Program-made: the position numbers and the translations under genes | The notes under the pieces: model-generated | Told to the model about the DNA's origin: nothing | Seen by the model: the letters and a program-made list of their open reading frames with translations, nothing else | The model's database searches: none | Shown: one piece after another, positions 1 through 11,982 of the stretch | Layout: every line of letters starts with the position of its first letter | Position numbering within the stretch: position 1 is the stretch's first letter | Source: Pholiota molesta | Taxonomy: Eukaryota > Basidiomycota > Agaricomycetes > Agaricales > Strophariaceae | Assembly: GCA_014925825.1 (NCBI GenBank) | Contig: JACGCK010000015.1 | Location: 248,001 to 312,000, forward strand | Reading direction: 5' to 3' | DNA length: 64,000 bases

Positions 1-488
1 GTATCATTGCCACATCTCGTCGTGTCGTCCGTCCGTGGTCGTGCGGACCCCGCGCGGCGCCGTCGTGTCGTCTGGAAGCGCGAGTCCTGGTAGCGCGAGT
101 CGGTGTGGGCAGCACGGTGACGTTGACGTGGCGAGTCGGCGTGGGCGGTGCGAGTCAGTCTGCGTGGGCGATGTGAATCGGCGTGGGCGCGGTGCGTTGA
201 CGTGGGTCGGGTGAGGGGCGGTGAGGTGATGAGGAGATAACAACAAGATAAGAAATAAGTCGTCGAACGTTTGTTGAAGTTCGTTGAAGCGGAGCTTGAA
301 AATAGGCACCGGGTCGGAGCGGGTCGGAGGTACCCGCAGGTACCCCTCCCGTCGCCGAAATCCATACCCGGATCCGCGCGGATCCGTGATCACGGGTGAT
401 CCGGACCCGCGGATCAGCTGACCCGCAGGTATTCCCACAGGTATACCTACGGGTTACCTTTGTGGACCCGCACCCGTGCTCAGCCCTA
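1..488 (-). mobile_element. hAT-like transposon terminal remnant
   Basis: Read on the minus strand from 488, the sequence starts TAGGGCTGAGCACGGGTGCG, the form of many hAT-superfamily terminal inverted repeats. Inside it, at about 300-460, are several subterminal copies of short CCCGCAGGTA/GGGTACC type motifs, also usual for hAT ends. Positions 1-300 are GC-rich with imprecise GTGGGC/GAGTCG repeats, and open frames exist on both strands because stops are rare at this composition; none resembles a transposase. The other end was not found, so this is either a non-autonomous element or the end of one that runs off the window. Family assignment rests on the terminal motif only. Confidence 0.4.
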
Positions 489-2480
489 CCCTCCGTCATC
501 CTCCACCATCCTCCATTTCGTTGGCCCGTCTTGCCGTTGGCCGCGCCGGGGCGTAATGGCTTCGGAATGGCGTCGTTTCGTGTGTGGTCAAGCCGCCCGC
601 ATCCCTCAATAGAGGGGAGAGGCGCTGATTGTGACGGATGGGGTGGTGTGGGGTGGAGTGGATGGGTCAGCGAGGGTGGAGATTGTGGAGATGGATGGGA
701 GGTGGTGGATGGAGGGGAAGACGAGGTCAACGTTGGATCAACGTTGATTTCTGCTGATCTCGATTTCACGCGGAGTTCAAATTTTAGGCGCCCATCGTCG
801 ACGATGGCATTGACAAGGATTGGAGAGTACATATAGTTGGCTATTTGCTGATTTACGCAGAGGCGCTCTATAATAAATACTTTCGAAGAGAAATATAAAG
901 CTGGTAACCACTATGAGAAATGTTATTCACAATTTAAGCATTCTCACAGTGCCAGAGCAACATAAGCCAAAAGCATCCTACAAACAATGATTTATGTAGG
1001 AAGAATTCACGTAGCCATCTATTCAGAAGTAAATCAAGTAGTCACTAGCTAGTGTTATTAAAATCTTCACCGTTTTATCTCACTGTAAAATTTGCGGTTT
1101 TCATTTGTACAATCTTTCACATACTACAAATTGTACAATGACAGCCTACAAATGACAGAACACCTTACTAAAGGCTTGTTTTAACATCCATCCGTGTTGT
1201 GAATATATGGGGTGTGTAAAATTGTAAATATATACTATAGTAGCCAGGCTCTCAAATAAATTCAAGATTCTGAAGGAGATCGCCCATAATATATGGTTGG
1301 GTAGGCGGTCCAGTCCAAGATCCTCTATGAATCTTACTTGGATTATAGCCGGTTTGCGGTCGTCGTCTGACTTTTATTAAACCGTATCTAAACCCCCCAT
1401 CGTATTTAAACTACTAGAAAGCTTTAATTATTTGCAATTCGAATATACGACTACAGTGAGAAAGGAATTCGAGCAACATTTTATGTGTGATTTCTACATG
1501 TTTCGCATATTCATTATTTTTAAAGCGGTAACGTGAGAATGAGTCGGACCGGTGGCCGCAGCCAATCGCATGCGATGCGGTAATCTCCGGGAGATGATGA
1601 GGCTCCTCCAGCCTCATCGTTAACCACCACCACACCTCACCGCGAGCCCCTCCCTTCCGGCTCGCTCTTGCACACCAACGACACAGGACGCGGAAGATGC
1701 AAATAGGGAGTATCCGTGAGCGGGAGACTCAATAGGTGCGTCCGCTGCGCCGCCCATCGTCCCCGTATGCTCACATCCCCTCCCATATAGTGTCTGTTCA
1801 CAGCAGGGAGGAGCATGGCTACCACCACTGCCCGCTCTCCTCATCTGCCGCGTCCTTGAAATCGCCGCCGCCGTTCTTGCCCGCCACTTCCCTTTGCGAC
1901 ACGCCAGTTTCATGCTCGCTGCCACGTCGTTGCGACGAGGCGGTGTGCATGGACCTGGCCAGCGCCAGCATGCGCTCCCCTTCACGCTGCAGCCTCTGTT
2001 GCGACCCCGATTTTGAAAGCCGCACACTGGGATTGTGTGCGCCTCCAGGTCCCCACGACGATGTGGCGCATACGAGTCCACTCGTCCGCCGTACATGCGC
2101 CTCGCACCTCGGCGCCTACACCTCCCTGGCACCTTCCACGCCCCTCGCCCTCCTGCCACCCGTTGCGTCCGTGATTCGTATTCTGCAGCCCATGGCGGCT
2201 CGCAAAGAATCGCAATGACGCTAGCGGCGGCCGTCCAGCGAATGCACAGGGGACAAGGATAGCCGACGGCGGCGATTCCGTGAAGCACACGAGACTGCGA
2301 GGAGCTGTCCGCGCCGACTCCGCAGTGGTCCAGCAAAGCGCAACGCGATGACCTCTACCCGTGTCATACCAGCGCTTCTGCTCCAAAAGGCCGTGTCGGT
2401 TGAACGTCTGCGCAAACGGCATCGGCGATGGCTGACGGGTTGCGCCAGGCTGTCATAATGGCTCAAAACGCCCCCGCCAT
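489..2480. other. Gene-poor stretch, no supported gene
   Basis: 489-840 is GC-rich with overlapping open frames on both strands. 841-1600 is AT-rich with stops in all frames. 1620-2470 is GC-rich again, and several overlapping frames of 60-240 codons on both strands have low-complexity, Arg/Ser/Pro-rich composition and no recognisable domain. I see no coherent splice structure and call no gene. Confidence 0.5.
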
Positions 2481-2765
2481 TCATCTGCCAGCATTAAGAT
2501 GCACGATGCACGATGGGCAACTTGGCAACAGACAACAGACAATGCACGATAATGGCGGACGACGGAGGATGCTCGCGGCTCGACGGAGGACGCTCAACAC
2601 TTGAAGGATGACGACACTCGAAGGATGACGCTCGACAGTGTCAACGCTCGGTGGACGACGCTCGACGAGTGATGGACGACGCATGGTATTCCACGGATGA
2701 CGATGATGCATGACAGTCTACAATGGCGAGTGGTGGCTCGATGCTCGATGCTCGATGCTCAACTG
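2481..2765. repeat. Degenerate short repeats (GATGCTC / GACGACGCTCG)
   Basis: The stretch is built from imprecise copies of short words such as CACGATG, GGAGGACGCTC and GGACGACGCTCGA. It ends in a cleaner run of GCTCGAT units of about 7 bp at 2736-2760. Open frames over it on both strands are by-products of the repeat. Confidence 0.45.
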
Positions 2766-3861
2766 ACGGCAACCCCGCGAATGACAGCACAGATGCAACA
2801 GCTGCTCGCCTTGAGCTCAGCGGATGGTGCGCAACAGCGGGAATGAGCACGGCGCTGGCGCGTCGTTTGTCATTGGTCGTCGCCACCATTCCTCATTGCC
2901 GTGTACTAGTATACATAGAATAATAGAATAGATTACTTTTATTTGCATTGTATATTGTCTAGCTCGAAAAGTAATACATATCTTGTCATAAATTGGAGTC
3001 TCCTGGACCGCGCACAGTCTAGTAGACCTCTGGGAAGTGACCTTCACCAATGTGTGAGGGTCCATTCGAGAAAATGCGCCCCAGGGAGGTGAGCAATCCT
3101 TGGGCGCACCCTCTCTGAGAGATGGTGGAGGACGATTTTGGGATGGTGGAGATTGGGCGGGGATCCGCAAATCAATCTATTTTTGGTGAGGCCGCGATCC
3201 CCGACGTCACCAGTAGGTGGGTATGATATGCGCATTAAACCCCACCTAAAGGTCCTGTCAGGAGCGTTGCAACTGCTGCCAAAGGTGGTAGATCTTGTGT
3301 AATAGATCCATAAATACGTCTAGATCTTAGGCAACCTCAAATTTATCTCTGTTCGAGACCGTTTTGCCTTCACAAGGAGCCTCGCAAAAAATTCTGTAAA
3401 GGTCTGGAATTCTAGGGTTCAAATGGAAAGACTCACTTGAGGGTCGGAGCAAGTTCGAGGGAGTCAAGCTAGTCAAGACTTAGCAGGACTCGCCAATCCA
3501 ACATCGTTACCATCGCCGCGTGAAGTCACATCACGTTGAGTCGAAACTTTGTGACCGGCTTATGGCCCTTGCCGCCGCCGGTTCCAGGAGTCAAAATTCA
3601 ATATTCAACGTTCAACGTTCAGCGTACATAACAGTCAACCATTGTCAACATCAACATTGTTCCACTCTGTTCAACTTGACCAAAACTGCATGACGCATGC
3701 ATATGGATGAACTTGTAGTTTTCCGAGTGCCACTCCCCCGAAATACACCATAAATATCGCAAAATATCGCCGACTATTACCAACATTGAGTTATCGTACA
3801 AGTGGGTGCTGCTCGACTGAACGTGGACAAGAATGGATACGTGGTGAGTATCTTCAAAGTT
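2766..3861. other. Intergenic, nothing recognised
   Basis: There is no frame with coding character. A short direct repeat of TTCAACG lies at about 3608-3622. The region is downstream of the HET gene ending at 3862 and may hold its 3' untranslated region. Confidence 0.4.
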
Positions 3862-6194
3862 CTACAAGTACATAGTGACTAATTTCATCCCGTGTTTTGC
3901 TAGCTCGCATCGCCCGATTGAATACCCATAGGGATATTCAACCTCATCCAGAGTGCACCTCTTCAAGAGGTCAAAGACAATAGGCTCTTGTCTATAATGT
4001 CGTTTGATCCGAGTCGATAGTGATTCCCACTGAATATGCCCGCGCGATGCAAAACTTACTGCAAGGCAGGATTTTGGAACTACAATATTGGTTGTGTCCC
4101 CTCCAACGTTCAGCACTCCAAACGTCACATTCGATTTCACAGTGCTGGGGTCGAAAATCCAACTGCAACCGTCGTGTGTAGCTGAAATTCCAAGGCCTTT
4201 GTCCAATACACAGAAGGCTTTGACGTAGTCTCTCGTCCACCGCTTAGGCAAGTCAACCCTGCCATAGAAGTCGCCGATGGGATTATTCTCGAAATTAGGA
4301 TGGTCTGCCGGCATTCCGGGCACCAGGAGGATCGGTATGCGCAGTCCCAAATGTGTGAGAATTAATGGTTCTATAGGCCGTTGTTCACCAAGGTCAAGAA
4401 CTTTCGTGGAGCGAGCAAGGTATGCCGATGGCGTCGATGGAATCACAGAGTTTCCAATCTGGGCGCAATTGAAGAGATCGAAGACGTTGTGCGAAGAACT
4501 CAAGATTTTTGTCATCAGCCGGGAGAACGCCCGCTTCACCCCCTCGCCGTAGGCAATCGACATGCTAACGTCGCAGATCCCCATGAGTGAATATGCGCCG
4601 TCTTCCTCGCGCATCACCTCCCGTTTGGCGGCGAGCTGCATTTTGCGAGAGATAGGCATGGTGGCGGGGTGTTCTAGTTCGAAGCCTTCAATCGTCGTTG
4701 CGTTGAAGATTTGCTCCTGAATGTGAGTGTCGTTCTTGTCCGAGTCGGAAGCCTTCGAATTGATGAGCTTCTTCCAGTCCATCGTGTAAAATTTTGTGTT
4801 GCGCGGTGCCAGGAGCTCTTGAAACGTCCATCCGCGAGTGAACCAAGGATCCTTTGGCATATCTGCGAGCTGACGAGTGCCCGCGAGGTAGGTGAAGCAA
4901 ATCGTCGCGTTCTGATACCACTTGTACATGGAGCGAATGGACTCGTCGAGTTCGGAGCTGCTTTCCTTATTGATACAGACGGTATCCATCCATCCGAAGG
5001 CGAGCCCGTGGTCCCTCCACGCAGTTTTGCAAAAATTCACCAGCTTTTGGTATCCTGGCTGCCGAGCATCGAGTTGTCCCATGTTCCAAGCATCGTAGGT
5101 CACTTCCCTATCTGATCCACGGAGCCAAGTATGAGACAGGATGGCGTATCTTGTGTATTGCGCTACCCAGTTGTCTATGAGGATTTTCTCCCAGTCTATC
5201 GACCCCCAATGTCGCCCTCTTGCGGTGAAGCGTTCCACTATTTCCTCAAACTTCTGTTCAGAGTAATCGATCCGTATCTTCTCTGCAATTTGGTTACAGA
5301 TGCCGTTCCTGTCCAGTAGCGTGATTTTGAGGGTGGAATTCTGATTTTTGGGGGTCCAGTGCAAGATCCGAATAGGCATCGTGCTGAAGACGCGCTCTCG
5401 AAGTGCTACTTGAAGTTTTTGCATAAAATTCTGATATTTTCGTTGTTGGAGGTTGAAATCTTGGCCGCCAGGAAGATTGGCTATGTAATTTCTTCAGCGT
5501 GAAAACATTGAGCGATATGTTATAAATAGACATACCTTTCACTGACAAGGGCCTAGGGTCGGAGATTGCACTGTCTGTTTCCGTTGATGTTCTACTTCGC
5601 GCTGCCGTCGCAAAGTCAATAATGACGACTCGTGATATTCCTATAGAGGACCTCCACCTTTCAAGTTCACCTCAATTCCCTCAGAATTATCCGATCGCGA
5701 GCGTATGATCATGGACGATATAAATTCCTGCAGCGCTGTAAGAAGCTTCCCCGCTTCAGGTCCCAGAGAAGTTTGGCTCATATCTGGAATATAAAGCGGT
5801 TAGTTTTTGCTGGTTTTACATGCATTTATTGATTACCCATCGTGTTTTTTTCATTAGCTGCATGGATTAGAGGGTTAATAAAATTCTGCAGTGCCGCTAG
5901 CAATATTTGCGATGGGGAGTTGTCCGCAGGCGTAGAACTCTGGTTTTCGTGATCTAACATGATGATCTATGAGCATTCTGACTCTCGCCAGTCTCGTAGA
6001 TGATGGTCAGCAGTTTGTTGGCTCACCCTCCTTGGTAGCAATTCGAACAGGATTATCACAAGGCGATGCCTGATGGATTGCAGCACTATCATCCAACGTC
6101 AATGACGTCTGTTTATTATCTTCAAAATAGGACAATAATTACCATCCATTACTCATGCAAGCACTCAAGGAGACGTACCGACGGATTTGGGCAT
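3862..6194 (-). CDS. HET-domain (heterokaryon incompatibility-like) protein, paralogue 1
   Basis: My model has six exons: 6194-6179, 6119-6027, 5953-5837, 5783-5658, 5601-5536 and 5480-3862. They sum to 2037 nt, giving 678 aa with all phases closing. The last exon carries the HET domain. Its signatures are YAILSHTW near residue 250, then WMDTVCINK followed by SSELDESIRSMYKWY, then WFTRGWTFQELLAP. HET domains in fungi trigger or transduce allorecognition cell death; that role here is inference from the family. The first 160 residues hold three copies of a motif like ILLAALQNFI (residues about 55, 90 and 160), shared exon for exon with the gene at 28203-30481. The first exon is only 16 nt, so the start is the weakest part; an ATG in the last exon (5424) would remove the motif repeats. 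The donor of exon 4 (GTGGAG) is unusual. Confidence 0.8.
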
Positions 6195-6937
6195 TTGATT
6201 GTGTCGATGACTTCAGCGATGATGTCGATATGAGTGGTTAGAAGCAAGACTGCTCGATAATAGCGTGATAGATGGATGATCCGCCATATCCGGATTACAT
6301 CGCATGAGTTTTGTTTAATTTAAGCACATCCAAACATATGATCCCAAAAGTGCAGATGTCTGTTGGATGTCTGTGTAATTTGGGCGTGTATTATAGGAAC
6401 GCGGAATAAGGAATTCCCTCATCTCGTTCTTCATCAGGGCTTTTCAGTGTTTGATACAAGCTCACTCTTGAGTTGCTCTTGAGAATTACTATAGAATGAG
6501 TCGTTGCGGCTCTGAACGTTCAACAACGAACTAATAAGTACATGTTATCTGTGAACTAAGTAATAACTTGCGCGCGGATGAACATATCGCTCAAATTATC
6601 TATTCTTCATGGAATTGTTTTGAGGATATGCGAGAGAAAAGATCATCGACGGATTGATATTCGGCAACAAACATTTGTGTTCGAATCTTCCGATATCTGC
6701 ACAAGCTTGGCAGTTTAAATTGTTGACTTCTGCCTCGGTTCCGAATGCAACGCGTGCAGTCACATCATGATATATTGCGTCACGGTATGTGCCCCAGTCA
6801 CGGTTCTGCTCTTAGGGTTTATCGTACGACGACCACAACGATCTGTGCTACATCGACCAAAGACCCTGAAAAATCGAAGAAATCACCATTTTTTTTCTTT
6901 GTCTCCGTCTTTCCTCCTGCCATTTTTTCTTGCGACG
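6195..6937. other. Intergenic between divergent HET and F-box genes
   Basis: This is a divergent promoter region. It is AT-rich and has no coding frame. A pyrimidine-rich tract at about 6885-6935 sits directly before the F-box ATG, as is common in basidiomycete leaders. Confidence 0.4.
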
Positions 6938-8386
6938 ATGCCAGGTCCAAGCTCCGAGCCTCCGACGACTACCAGGCCAATAACCAGGCTTCCTTATGAC
7001 GCTCTACGGGAGATTTTCATCCATTGCCTTCATCGATACCCTTACAGAGAAATGCAACCAAATACAAAGATTGCCCCATTACTTCTTTGTCATGTTTGCT
7101 CATCCTGGCGAATGGTCGCACTGTCATCCGCTGTTCTATGGTCCCGATTATTCTGTCGCCTGACCATTCGTTATAAAGATTCCAAACTAAAAAGGAGCGA
7201 AATCGAATTTATTCGATGGTGGAAAAAGAATCATGGCTTGATACCTCCGTTCCTCATTCTCAGCAGGAAGAACAAGGATCCACGCGTTATAACTGAAAGG
7301 CTATCAGGAGATGGCGCGGATGAAATGCCCTTCCTTCTCGAATATATAACATCGGCACAATATCTAGAACTGGATCCTGCCTTTTGGGCTACAATTCGAA
7401 AGGAGCTCAAAGCTGGATATCAAGTCAAATTTCCCAATTTACGCGCTCTGGAAAAATCTGAATTGGTAAAAAATGATCCCTTTCATTCTGTCCAGGCCCT
7501 GGTCGCACCTCATGCCTTCCCGGAACTGCGTTATTTGTCTATGGTTGAGAATTTTTTGGATGTCGACTACAAGACACCGTTTCCAATGCATTGGTCTGCT
7601 TTGACGCATATCTCGTTTTGCGAGTGTTCCATCACTCTCGATTTCTGGTACACATTCATTCGCGCTGTTCCAAATCTGCAATGGGCATCCATCGATATAA
7701 GCGAACTGTATGATTACGAATATTATCCTTCCGCCAATATTCTCCCATGCAACCTTCCCCATCTCTCGACACTCGACTTCAGTTTCAACGACACCCCACC
7801 ATACGTGGCAAGAACTCCTTTCCGCCTGCTCCTTGGCAACTTTCATACGCCTTCCCTGCGCACCTTATCTTTAAATTGGACAATATCAGACAAACAGCTT
7901 GAGGACGATTCGGCCACAGTTGATGAACTACGTGCCGTGCTCGAGGCCCTGTCGACTGTCGAGACGTTGGCCCTCGGAGGCGATTTCCTTTCTTTCGAAA
8001 AACGCGGGTGTGCTACGATGACGCTAGGCGGGCCAGCACAGCCAGTATGGACGCATGCGAAGCAGCTGACGGAGATACAGCTAGAGCTGCCCGTTACCCA
8101 TGACAGAAGCAGAGCTGAAGCCGAAGACGCGCTGGGTACCTTCGTCCGGAATATTTTTTTCTGCGATAACAGCTGGTTGGCTCTGCGAAACCCCGCCTGT
8201 CCCATTCGGACTGTGTCGATAATGGACGACGATCAGACGATACTAGATTTAAATACAGAGGCTTTTACGATGTCGTGCATCCAGAAACGGGCCGAAACTG
8301 TACCCAACGTCGTCTTTCAGATTGTTTCGACTACGGCTGGTTATGATGTGGCAGATGTACGGAACAACTGGGGAGGCGGTATTTGA
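6938..8386 (+). CDS. F-box-like domain protein
   Basis: A single uninterrupted frame of 483 aa. The ATG at 6938 is chosen because an F-box-like domain follows it and a pyrimidine tract precedes it; an upstream in-frame ATG at 6767 would add 57 residues, mostly Phe/Ser/Arg-rich. The F-box-like segment (about residues 16-70) reads ITRLPYDALREIF, then LLLCHVCSSWRMVALS and AVLWSRLF, the pattern of the large Agaricomycete F-box expansions. The rest (to 483) has scattered leucine-rich, LRR-like stretches such as LPHLSTLDFSFND. Known role of the family: substrate adaptor of SCF ubiquitin ligases. The substrate is unknown. No introns are needed, which is slightly unusual here. Confidence 0.8.
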   Translation: MPGPSSEPPTTTRPITRLPYDALREIFIHCLHRYPYREMQPNTKIAPLLLCHVCSSWRMVALSSAVLWSRLFCRLTIRYKDSKLKRSEIEFIRWWKKNHGLIPPFLILSRKNKDPRVITERLSGDGADEMPFLLEYITSAQYLELDPAFWATIRKELKAGYQVKFPNLRALEKSELVKNDPFHSVQALVAPHAFPELRYLSMVENFLDVDYKTPFPMHWSALTHISFCECSITLDFWYTFIRAVPNLQWASIDISELYDYEYYPSANILPCNLPHLSTLDFSFNDTPPYVARTPFRLLLGNFHTPSLRTLSLNWTISDKQLEDDSATVDELRAVLEALSTVETLALGGDFLSFEKRGCATMTLGGPAQPVWTHAKQLTEIQLELPVTHDRSRAEAEDALGTFVRNIFFCDNSWLALRNPACPIRTVSIMDDDQTILDLNTEAFTMSCIQKRAETVPNVVFQIVSTTAGYDVADVRNNWGGGI

Positions 8387-9141
8387 AAGTCTCTTCCTGT
8401 ACGTACAGCTTTGTATATCACCCTGCTATGGATATTTAACAGATTAATTTGGCAGATGTTGAAAAAGGCAAGGTGTTTTTCTTGGATCGTGGTAAATATT
8501 GCTTTTCTTGCTTTTGTTTTGAGTACCCACGTACAGCGCAACATTATGTGTATAATAACCAAATAAGATTAAGGCTGTCTGCAAGATAAGATACTGGAAG
8601 CGGCTCTCGCGATGTGGCACTACGGCAGAATGGGAGTAGTAAGAGCAAAGCAAAGAGGAATGGTTCATCAGCCCGACCGTTTAGACGCGCACGGACGGTA
8701 AAAATGACCCTCGGCGAAGTCGAACGTCTCGCAGTGCCACACACCGCTTCTACGATTTTCAACCTCCTGCACTGTTAATCCAGATGGATCCCTTGAAAAG
8801 ATGATGCAACACGGGAATTCTTTGCCAGCTTGTGCTAAGAGTCGTATGTCAAGTTGCTTAGCCGACCCGCACACTGGCACCTTACATGCTGCCGGCTTGC
8901 CACGCAAAGGAGCATATCTAAATTTCCGATTCCGGTGTGTATGGCCCGTAATGTACCAGAGATAGCGGGGCTATTTACTTAGGTCAACGAATTCAAGCCG
9001 CTCAGTACGAATGAGCCCGGCAACGCTGCAGAGAGTCAAATTCGTTGCCATCACCATTTTCTTCGGTACTCCTTTCTCCGAAGCTTGGGTATAAATGCCG
9101 CTGAGCATCGCATACCTGAATATCGTTCATCATACCCAGTT
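8387..9141. other. Intergenic, nothing recognised
   Basis: Overlapping minus-strand frames between 8341 and 8907 show no domain. They are short and most depend on non-ATG starts. The last 60 bases form the leader of the dehydrogenase at 9142. Confidence 0.4.
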
Positions 9142-10252
9142 ATGTCGCAGTCTACAGCTCACATTTATCTTATAGCAGGAGCGACGAAGGGTATAGGTAC
9201 GTCAATCGAACTTCCATGAGGGTTCGCTAATTAAAAGCATTACTCGTGACGCAGGATTAGCCCTCGTTGACACTGTCGCGTCCAAAGACCCCTCCGCCAT
9301 TATCTATGCCGGCGCACGCGACCCATCCGCCGCCAGTGCTTCCCAACTTGGCGCGCTCGCTGCCAAATATCCAGGGCGCATTGAGATCGTGAAATATCTC
9401 GCAGGCGACAAAGAAACTAACGAAGCACTTGCAAAGCAAATCGGGGCAAAATACGGGCGGATCGATACTGTTATCGCGAATGCTGGTGCGCGTCCTTCCC
9501 ATATGTATATACATAGCCGTGACCTGCGATGATGACTTACGTTGGACGATATCTTCATGTTCCTCCTAGGCATTGCGAATTACATGGGAAAGCTACACGA
9601 GACACCCATAGATAAATTCACAGACCACTTTTCTGTACGTCCGTTCCTTCGCCATAACTCCTCCACACACTCATTCGCCCCCCAGGTCAACGTCCTCGGC
9701 CCTATCGTTCTCTTCCAAGCCCTGCGCGCACTGCTCCAAGCCAGCGCACTCCCGCGCTTTGTCCCCATCAGTTCTTCATATGGGAGCCTGGGCGACCTGG
9801 CACCGGGAATTCTGGACTTGGGGCCGTACGGCACGACCAAGGCCGCGCTGAACTGGGCGACGCGGAAGATCCATTTCGAGAACGAGTGGCTAGGTCCGTG
9901 GCTCGTTTCGCGTATTTCGCCCACAATAAGTACTTGACTCTGACGCCACTCGCCTGGATGCAGTCGCGTTCCCGCAGTGCCCTGGGCCCGTTGACACCGA
10001 CCTATGTGCGTGCGCTTTCGTATTATATATTCCGCGCATGCTAATTCACGTCCTTTGATGTGTTGGAAATGGAAAATAGCACATGGAGTGGTATCTTTCG
10101 ACGAGAGCGGCCAGCTTGCGCAGATGTTCGATCAGATCAAGCGTTCACCGGAAGCGGCAGCTGGCCTTTTGGTGGGGATCATCACGACTGCGACGCGCGA
10201 GAAGGACGGGGGCGAGTTCCACAGTATTGAAGGCGGGAGACATCCATGGTGA
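9142..10252 (+). CDS. Short-chain dehydrogenase/reductase
   Basis: Six exons: 9142-9196, 9255-9485, 9570-9634, 9686-9893, 9964-10005 and 10080-10252. They sum to 774 nt (257 aa) and every phase closes. Landmarks of the classical SDR family are visible: AGATKGIG for the dinucleotide at residues 12-19, an IANAG motif near 92-96, serines at 146-148 (ISSSYG), and catalytic Tyr165 and Lys169 (YGTTK). CPGPVDTD follows. The overall pattern resembles the NAD(P)H ketoreductase subgroup near fungal Nor-1-like reductases. It should be a cytosolic NAD(P)-dependent oxidoreductase; the substrate cannot be told. No biosynthetic genes flank it, so a pathway role is not supported. Confidence 0.88.
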
Positions 10253-10335
10253 TTTGTTGGCTCATTTTCGCTCTACAGGCCGCGAGGCTGTTGTAGGGCA
10301 TGGCGATATTAGGATGGATTATAGACGCGGATGAT

Positions 10336-11982
10336 ATTCTAAGAGAAGGGTTGTATCAGTATAAATGTTTGGCTGACGAAAAGAGAAGAGAGAAAAAGAT
10401 GAGAAAGCCGAAGAAGAATCAAAGACGAAACAAAATTACACGATAAAGAGGAACGAGAAAACGAAAAAAAAGACAGCAACGTACGAACCTTCCTTAGAAT
10501 CGCTCAAAACCTCATTGAAAGTTTCTGACTGCGACAATAAGCCAAACTGATACTCCGCATGATCCTGGTCTCGACGATCCGCAATACCGGCTCACTTGCA
10601 AGCCAAGTCCATGATCACAGAGAATTGATATCTTCGAACTACGCTGTGTGATTTAGGATAACGAATGACGAGATAATGCAAGGCTAACTTTTAGCATCAC
10701 TTGCAAATCAAGATATGACTTTGAAGCCTTCGACCCGTCCGCGTCCTTGCCGAGGATAGCTTTTCGGATAAATCGAGAGAGTAGCAATCCGGTTTCGCGG
10801 TATTTTCCATTGGTGTGAAGAAAATCGGATTGATCGAGTGAATGTTTACAGGTCGGGTGGATGTGAGTTTGACCGGCAGCGCGGGATAAGGTCTGGATGG
10901 CCTATTGATTAGGGTAAGCAAGTTGAAGAGAGGAACGGAGACGAGAGCGAAGGCAGCATAAAAATCTGTGCTTGAAGGAGAAGATGCATGGGATATGAGA
11001 TATGAAAATACTTGCCATTTTTTGCAGATCTGACCAGCGACTATGCACGAGCTCGGCTTTGTAGGGACCATCCCATCGTCCAGTCACTTCAGCGCAGTGA
11101 TCAGTGTACCGTGTGTGGTGGCATGCCTCGCTGGCCTATAAGTCGAGATAGTTCTAAGAAAAAGGTCGTATCAGTATTAGTGTTTGGCTGACGAAAAGAG
11201 AAGAGAGAAAAAAGACAAGAAAGGCTAAGAGGAACCAGAGACAGAACAAAATCACACGATACAGAGGAACGAAAAAAACGAAAAGAAAAAAAAAATAGCA
11301 AAGTACGAACCTTCGTTGGAATCCCTCAAAGCTTCCTCGAAGGTTTCCGACCGCGATCGTGATGGGCGAATGAGATACTGCGCATGATCCTGGCCTCGAC
11401 GATCCGCAATACTGGTATACTTGATAATCAAGTCCATAATCTCAGAAACCTGATATCTTCGGGCTATGATTTGCGATTTAGGATGAGGAACAATGAGATA
11501 ATGCAAGGTGAACTCACCAAGTCGAGCATCACTTGCAAATCAACATACAACTTCAAAGCCTTCGATGCGTCTGCGTCCTTGCTGGGTAGCTTCTCGGATA
11601 CGTCGAAAGAGTAGGAGTCTGCTGTGGTGTAAACCTTGCCGTTGATGTTAATGGTGTCGGATTGATCGAGTGAATTTTTCGCAGGGGAGGTGGGCGCAAA
11701 TTTTGGCCGGCAGCGCGGGATGAAGTCTGGATAGCCTATTCATTAAAGTAAGTATATGAGCGGGTTGAAGAGAGGAACGGGGACGAGGATGAAGGCAGCA
11801 TAAGAGGCAGCATAAGATTGAAGGAAAAGATATAACATACGAAAAGAAAAGACTTTCTGTTTCGCAGACCCGACCAGCGACTATCGACGAGCTCGGGTTC
11901 GTAGGGACCATCTCATCGTCCAGTCACTTCGGCGTAGTGATCAGTGTATCGTGTGTGGTGGCATGCCTCGCTGGCTATATGT
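10336..11982. repeat. Tandem duplication, two units of about 0.82 kb
   Basis: Unit 1 (10336-11153) and unit 2 (11154-11982) run in the same direction. Both start with TTCTAAGA, then GTATCAGTAT and GTTTGGCTGACGAAAAGAGA. Both contain the block GAACGA-AAACGAAAA, and both end with GTGTGTGGTGGCATGCCTCG near the right edge. Divergence is moderate, with many small indels. Each carries parts of a minus-strand gene (next entry). Confidence 0.8.
11290..11975 (-). pseudogene. Decayed multi-exon gene fragment within the tandem units
   Basis: In unit 2, a minus-strand exon of about 222 nt (11739-11518) reads without stops. Its peptide contains SYSFDVSEKL and LYVDLQVMLDL and ends at a good GTGAGT donor. 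The next exon, about 11464-11332, contains SEIMDLIIKYTSIADRRG. An upstream exon near 11960-11880 contains HYAEVTGR followed by a TGA; unit 1 has TGG at that codon. Unit 1 instead has stops in the second exon. So neither unit encodes a complete product. No family was recognised. Confidence 0.4.

Noticed and set aside
155..836. Long overlapping open frames on both strands (146-225 codons)
   Set aside because: They overlap each other, lie in GC-rich transposon-end sequence, are Pro/Ser/His or Gly/Val low-complexity, and have no domain or splice context.
1620..2484. Open frames up to 238 codons on both strands
   Set aside because: They are mutually overlapping, some have non-ATG starts, composition is Arg/Ser-rich, and there is no recognisable family or intron pattern.
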